A stretch of 7,297 nt of DNA. Source: Bacteroidia bacterium (GTDB taxonomy: Bacteria > Planctomycetota > Phycisphaerae > Phycisphaerales > SM1A02). Shown in pieces: positions 6,069-7,297 of this stretch. Each line of letters starts with the position of its first letter. Positions within the stretch are counted from its first letter, which is position 1. A model generated the notes under the pieces. The model made no database searches and was not told the origin of the DNA. It saw nothing but the letters and a program-made list of their open reading frames with translations. The stretch is from positions 1 to 7,297 of the forward strand of contig JASGCG010000078.1 in the NCBI GenBank assembly GCA_030054235.1, in the 5' to 3' direction. Position numbers and translations under genes: made by a program.

Positions 6069-6973
6069 GCCGGGCCAGCGTGCTGGTGCTCAAGGGCGGC
6101 CCCGATGCCGAGCGCGAGGTGAGCCTGCGCAGCGGCGGGCGCGTCGCGCAAGCGCTGCGCGACGACGGGACCTTCGACGTGATCGAGCTGGCGATCGATG
6201 CCCCGACCGCCGATGAACTGGCGCGGCTTCAGGGCGACGTCGTCTTCCCGGTGCTGCACGGGCCGTGGGGCGAGGGCGGGCCGCTGCAGGAACTGCTTGA
6301 AGCGGCGGGCCGGCCCTTTGTGGGGTGCGGTTCGGCCGCAGCCCGCATCGCCATGGACAAGGCCGCCACCAAGACCATCGCCGCGCGAGCTGGCGTGCCC
6401 ACGCCCCGGGCTCGCGTGCTCCGGCGCGGCGATGAACTCGACCTCGAACCGCCTGTCGTCATCAAGCCGAGCAACGACGGCTCGAGCGTCGATCTCTTCG
6501 TCTGCAAGGATCGTGCAGAGATCGACCGCGCCCTGGCGACCGCCTTCACCCGGCGCGAGCTCATGCTCGCCGAGGAGTTCATCACCGGTCGCGAGATCAC
6601 CGTCGGCTGGCTCAACGGGCGCGCGCTGCCGATCGTGGAAATCGTGCCGGCCGATGGGCTCTACGACTACGAGGCCAAGTACGTGCGCAAGGACACGCGC
6701 TACGTGCTCGACCCGGAACTGCCCGCTGGCGTCGCCGAACGAGCGCAGGCCGCGACGGTCGAGGTGTGCCGGGCCTTGGGCTGCCGCCACATCTCGCGCG
6801 TCGACTTCATGGTCGACGACCGCGGCCCGTGGATGCTCGAAGTCAACACCATGCCCGGCATGACCGACACGAGCCTCGTGCCCAAGGCCGCGGCCCACGC
6901 CGGCTTGCCCTTCCCGGCGCTCTGCCGGACCTTGGTCGAGTGCGCGCTTGGCGCTCGTTCGACCAAGCCCTGA
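6065..6973 (+). CDS. ddl: D-alanine--D-alanine ligase
   Basis: This cytoplasmic ATP-grasp ligase joins two D-Ala molecules into the dipeptide that MurF adds to the peptidoglycan precursor. The 302-residue length is typical of DdlB. The E. coli catalytic triad E15, S150 and Y216 maps to E16 (in D-A-E-R-E-V-S), S140 (in D-G-S-S) and Y206 (in Y-D-Y-E-A-K-Y). Tyr rather than Phe at 206 favours D-Ala-D-Ala over D-Ala-D-lactate synthesis. Magnesium ligands are D247, E259 and N261 (L-E-V-N-T-M-P-G-M-T). K134 begins the ATP-grasp K-P-S-N-D-G-S-S segment. Deviations from common DdlB are G-E-G-G in place of G-E-D-G near residue 75 and S-S-V-D in place of S-S-V-G at 140-143. The ATG start shares ATGA with the murB stop and has GGAG at 6054-6057, 7 nt upstream. 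Placement directly after murB is the classical dcw order. Confidence 0.96.
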   Translation: MSRASVLVLKGGPDAEREVSLRSGGRVAQALRDDGTFDVIELAIDAPTADELARLQGDVVFPVLHGPWGEGGPLQELLEAAGRPFVGCGSAAARIAMDKAATKTIAARAGVPTPRARVLRRGDELDLEPPVVIKPSNDGSSVDLFVCKDRAEIDRALATAFTRRELMLAEEFITGREITVGWLNGRALPIVEIVPADGLYDYEAKYVRKDTRYVLDPELPAGVAERAQAATVEVCRALGCRHISRVDFMVDDRGPWMLEVNTMPGMTDTSLVPKAAAHAGLPFPALCRTLVECALGARSTKP

Positions 6974-6994
6974 ATTCTCGCCCCCTCGGCGTGG

Positions 6995-7004
6995 ATCGGC
7001 CGAT
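6995..7004. repeat. 10-bp palindrome in the ddl to ftsQ-like gap
   Basis: ATCGGCCGAT is a perfect 10-bp palindrome in the 41-bp gap after the ddl stop, 10 bp before the next ATG. It has no loop or T-tract, so it does not look like a terminator. It may be a small operator or chance in GC-rich DNA. No clear ribosome site lies in the gap. Confidence 0.2.
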
Positions 7005-7014
7005 AGTTCGCTCT

Positions 7015-7297
7015 ATGTCGTCGCGTTCGTCGTCGTCCAAGGCACCTGAAGCATCCTGGCGGGCCACTGCCGAGCGCATCGCCGGCATTGGCGCATGGGT
7101 GGGCTGCGCTGCGGTGATCGTGGTCCTTGCCACGGTCGTCCTGCCCCGCCTGCGCGGAACCGCCTACGGGTCGACCTCGGCGCGCACCGCCATCCGCTTC
7201 CCCAATGCCCCGCGCTGGATGACGACCGCCGAGATGAAGCCGATCGAGGACGCCGCGCAGTCGATCGTGGCCACCGGTCACGGCCGCGACATGCTGC
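7015..7297 (+). CDS. Single-pass membrane protein, probable FtsQ-like division protein (N-terminal part)
   Basis: The first 94 residues are visible and the frame is open to the window edge. The protein has a Ser-rich, basic cytoplasmic N-terminus (about residues 1-22: MSSRSSSSK..., then W-R-A-T-A-E-R). One strongly hydrophobic segment follows at about 23-45 (V-V-I-V-V-L-A type), then an extracytoplasmic stretch with a hydrophobic strand (A-I-R-F-P) and a helix-like region (E-M-K-P-I-E-D-A-A). This bitopic N-in layout, in the slot after murC-murB-ddl, is what FtsQ has; FtsQ is a POTRA-bearing divisome protein linking early and late division proteins. I do not recognise a firm POTRA signature in the visible part, so the name rests on position and topology. 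The ATG at 7015 has no clear Shine-Dalgarno; an in-frame GTG at 6991 would add 8 residues. It is the same strand and close enough to belong to the mur operon. Confidence 0.6.
   Translation, partial: MSSRSSSSKAPEASWRATAERIAGIGAWVGCAAVIVVLATVVLPRLRGTAYGSTSARTAIRFPNAPRWMTTAEMKPIEDAAQSIVATGHGRDML

Noticed and set aside
5660..6898. A 412-residue open frame on the minus strand opposite murB and ddl.
   Set aside because: It is antisense to two genes with intact catalytic motifs, with shadow-type composition and no domain I recognise.
6974..7014. Possible transcription terminator between ddl and the ftsQ-like gene.
   Set aside because: The palindrome there is only 10 bp, has no loop and is not followed by a T-tract; the gap is short and the next gene is on the same strand, so read-through is more likely.

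Overview
This is a GC-rich stretch of an ordinary chromosomal cell-envelope locus from a Gram-negative-type (outer-membrane) bacterium. It has two divergent gene blocks. LptF/LptG-type permeases imply lipopolysaccharide export, and a murC-murB-ddl run imply a peptidoglycan wall. The enlarged LptF-like permease, the MurC E-A-C-E-Y signature, the Ddl N-terminal variant and the barely recognisable FtsQ-like protein after ddl together make me favour a Planctomycetota lineage of the Phycisphaerae type. This is inference from remembered family features; other GC-rich Gram-negative phyla are not excluded.

Minus strand, 3411 down to 1: three tightly packed genes. First comes an NtrC-type sigma-54-dependent response regulator (2026-3411). 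After 8 bp comes a 547-residue LptF/LptG-family permease (374-2017). After another 7 bp comes a second LptF/LptG-family permease (1-366), whose C-terminal part lies beyond the window. The short gaps suggest one operon, in which a phosphorylation-controlled transcription activator is co-transcribed with both membrane subunits of the LPS-extracting ABC transporter. No histidine kinase is visible in the window.

Between the blocks, 3412-3606 is a 195-bp divergent intergenic region. It must hold the start signals for both directions. It contains a 10-bp direct repeat just before murC, an 8-bp inverted repeat upstream of the regulator, and only weak sigma-70-like boxes.

Plus strand, 3607 to the end: murC, murB and ddl overlap by 4 bp at each junction (GTGA, then ATGA), so they are probably translationally coupled. 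After 41 bp a membrane-anchored protein begins that sits where ftsQ sits in the division and cell-wall (dcw) cluster. MurC adds L-alanine to UDP-MurNAc, MurB makes UDP-MurNAc from UDP-GlcNAc-enolpyruvate, and Ddl makes the D-Ala-D-Ala dipeptide added later by MurF.

I found no mobile element, CRISPR array, RNA gene or clear sign of horizontal transfer, and no convincing novel system. The points most worth a second look are the regulator placed in an lpt operon back-to-back with mur genes, the oversized permease domain, the repeats in the divergent promoter region, and the Cys at the MurB catalytic position.
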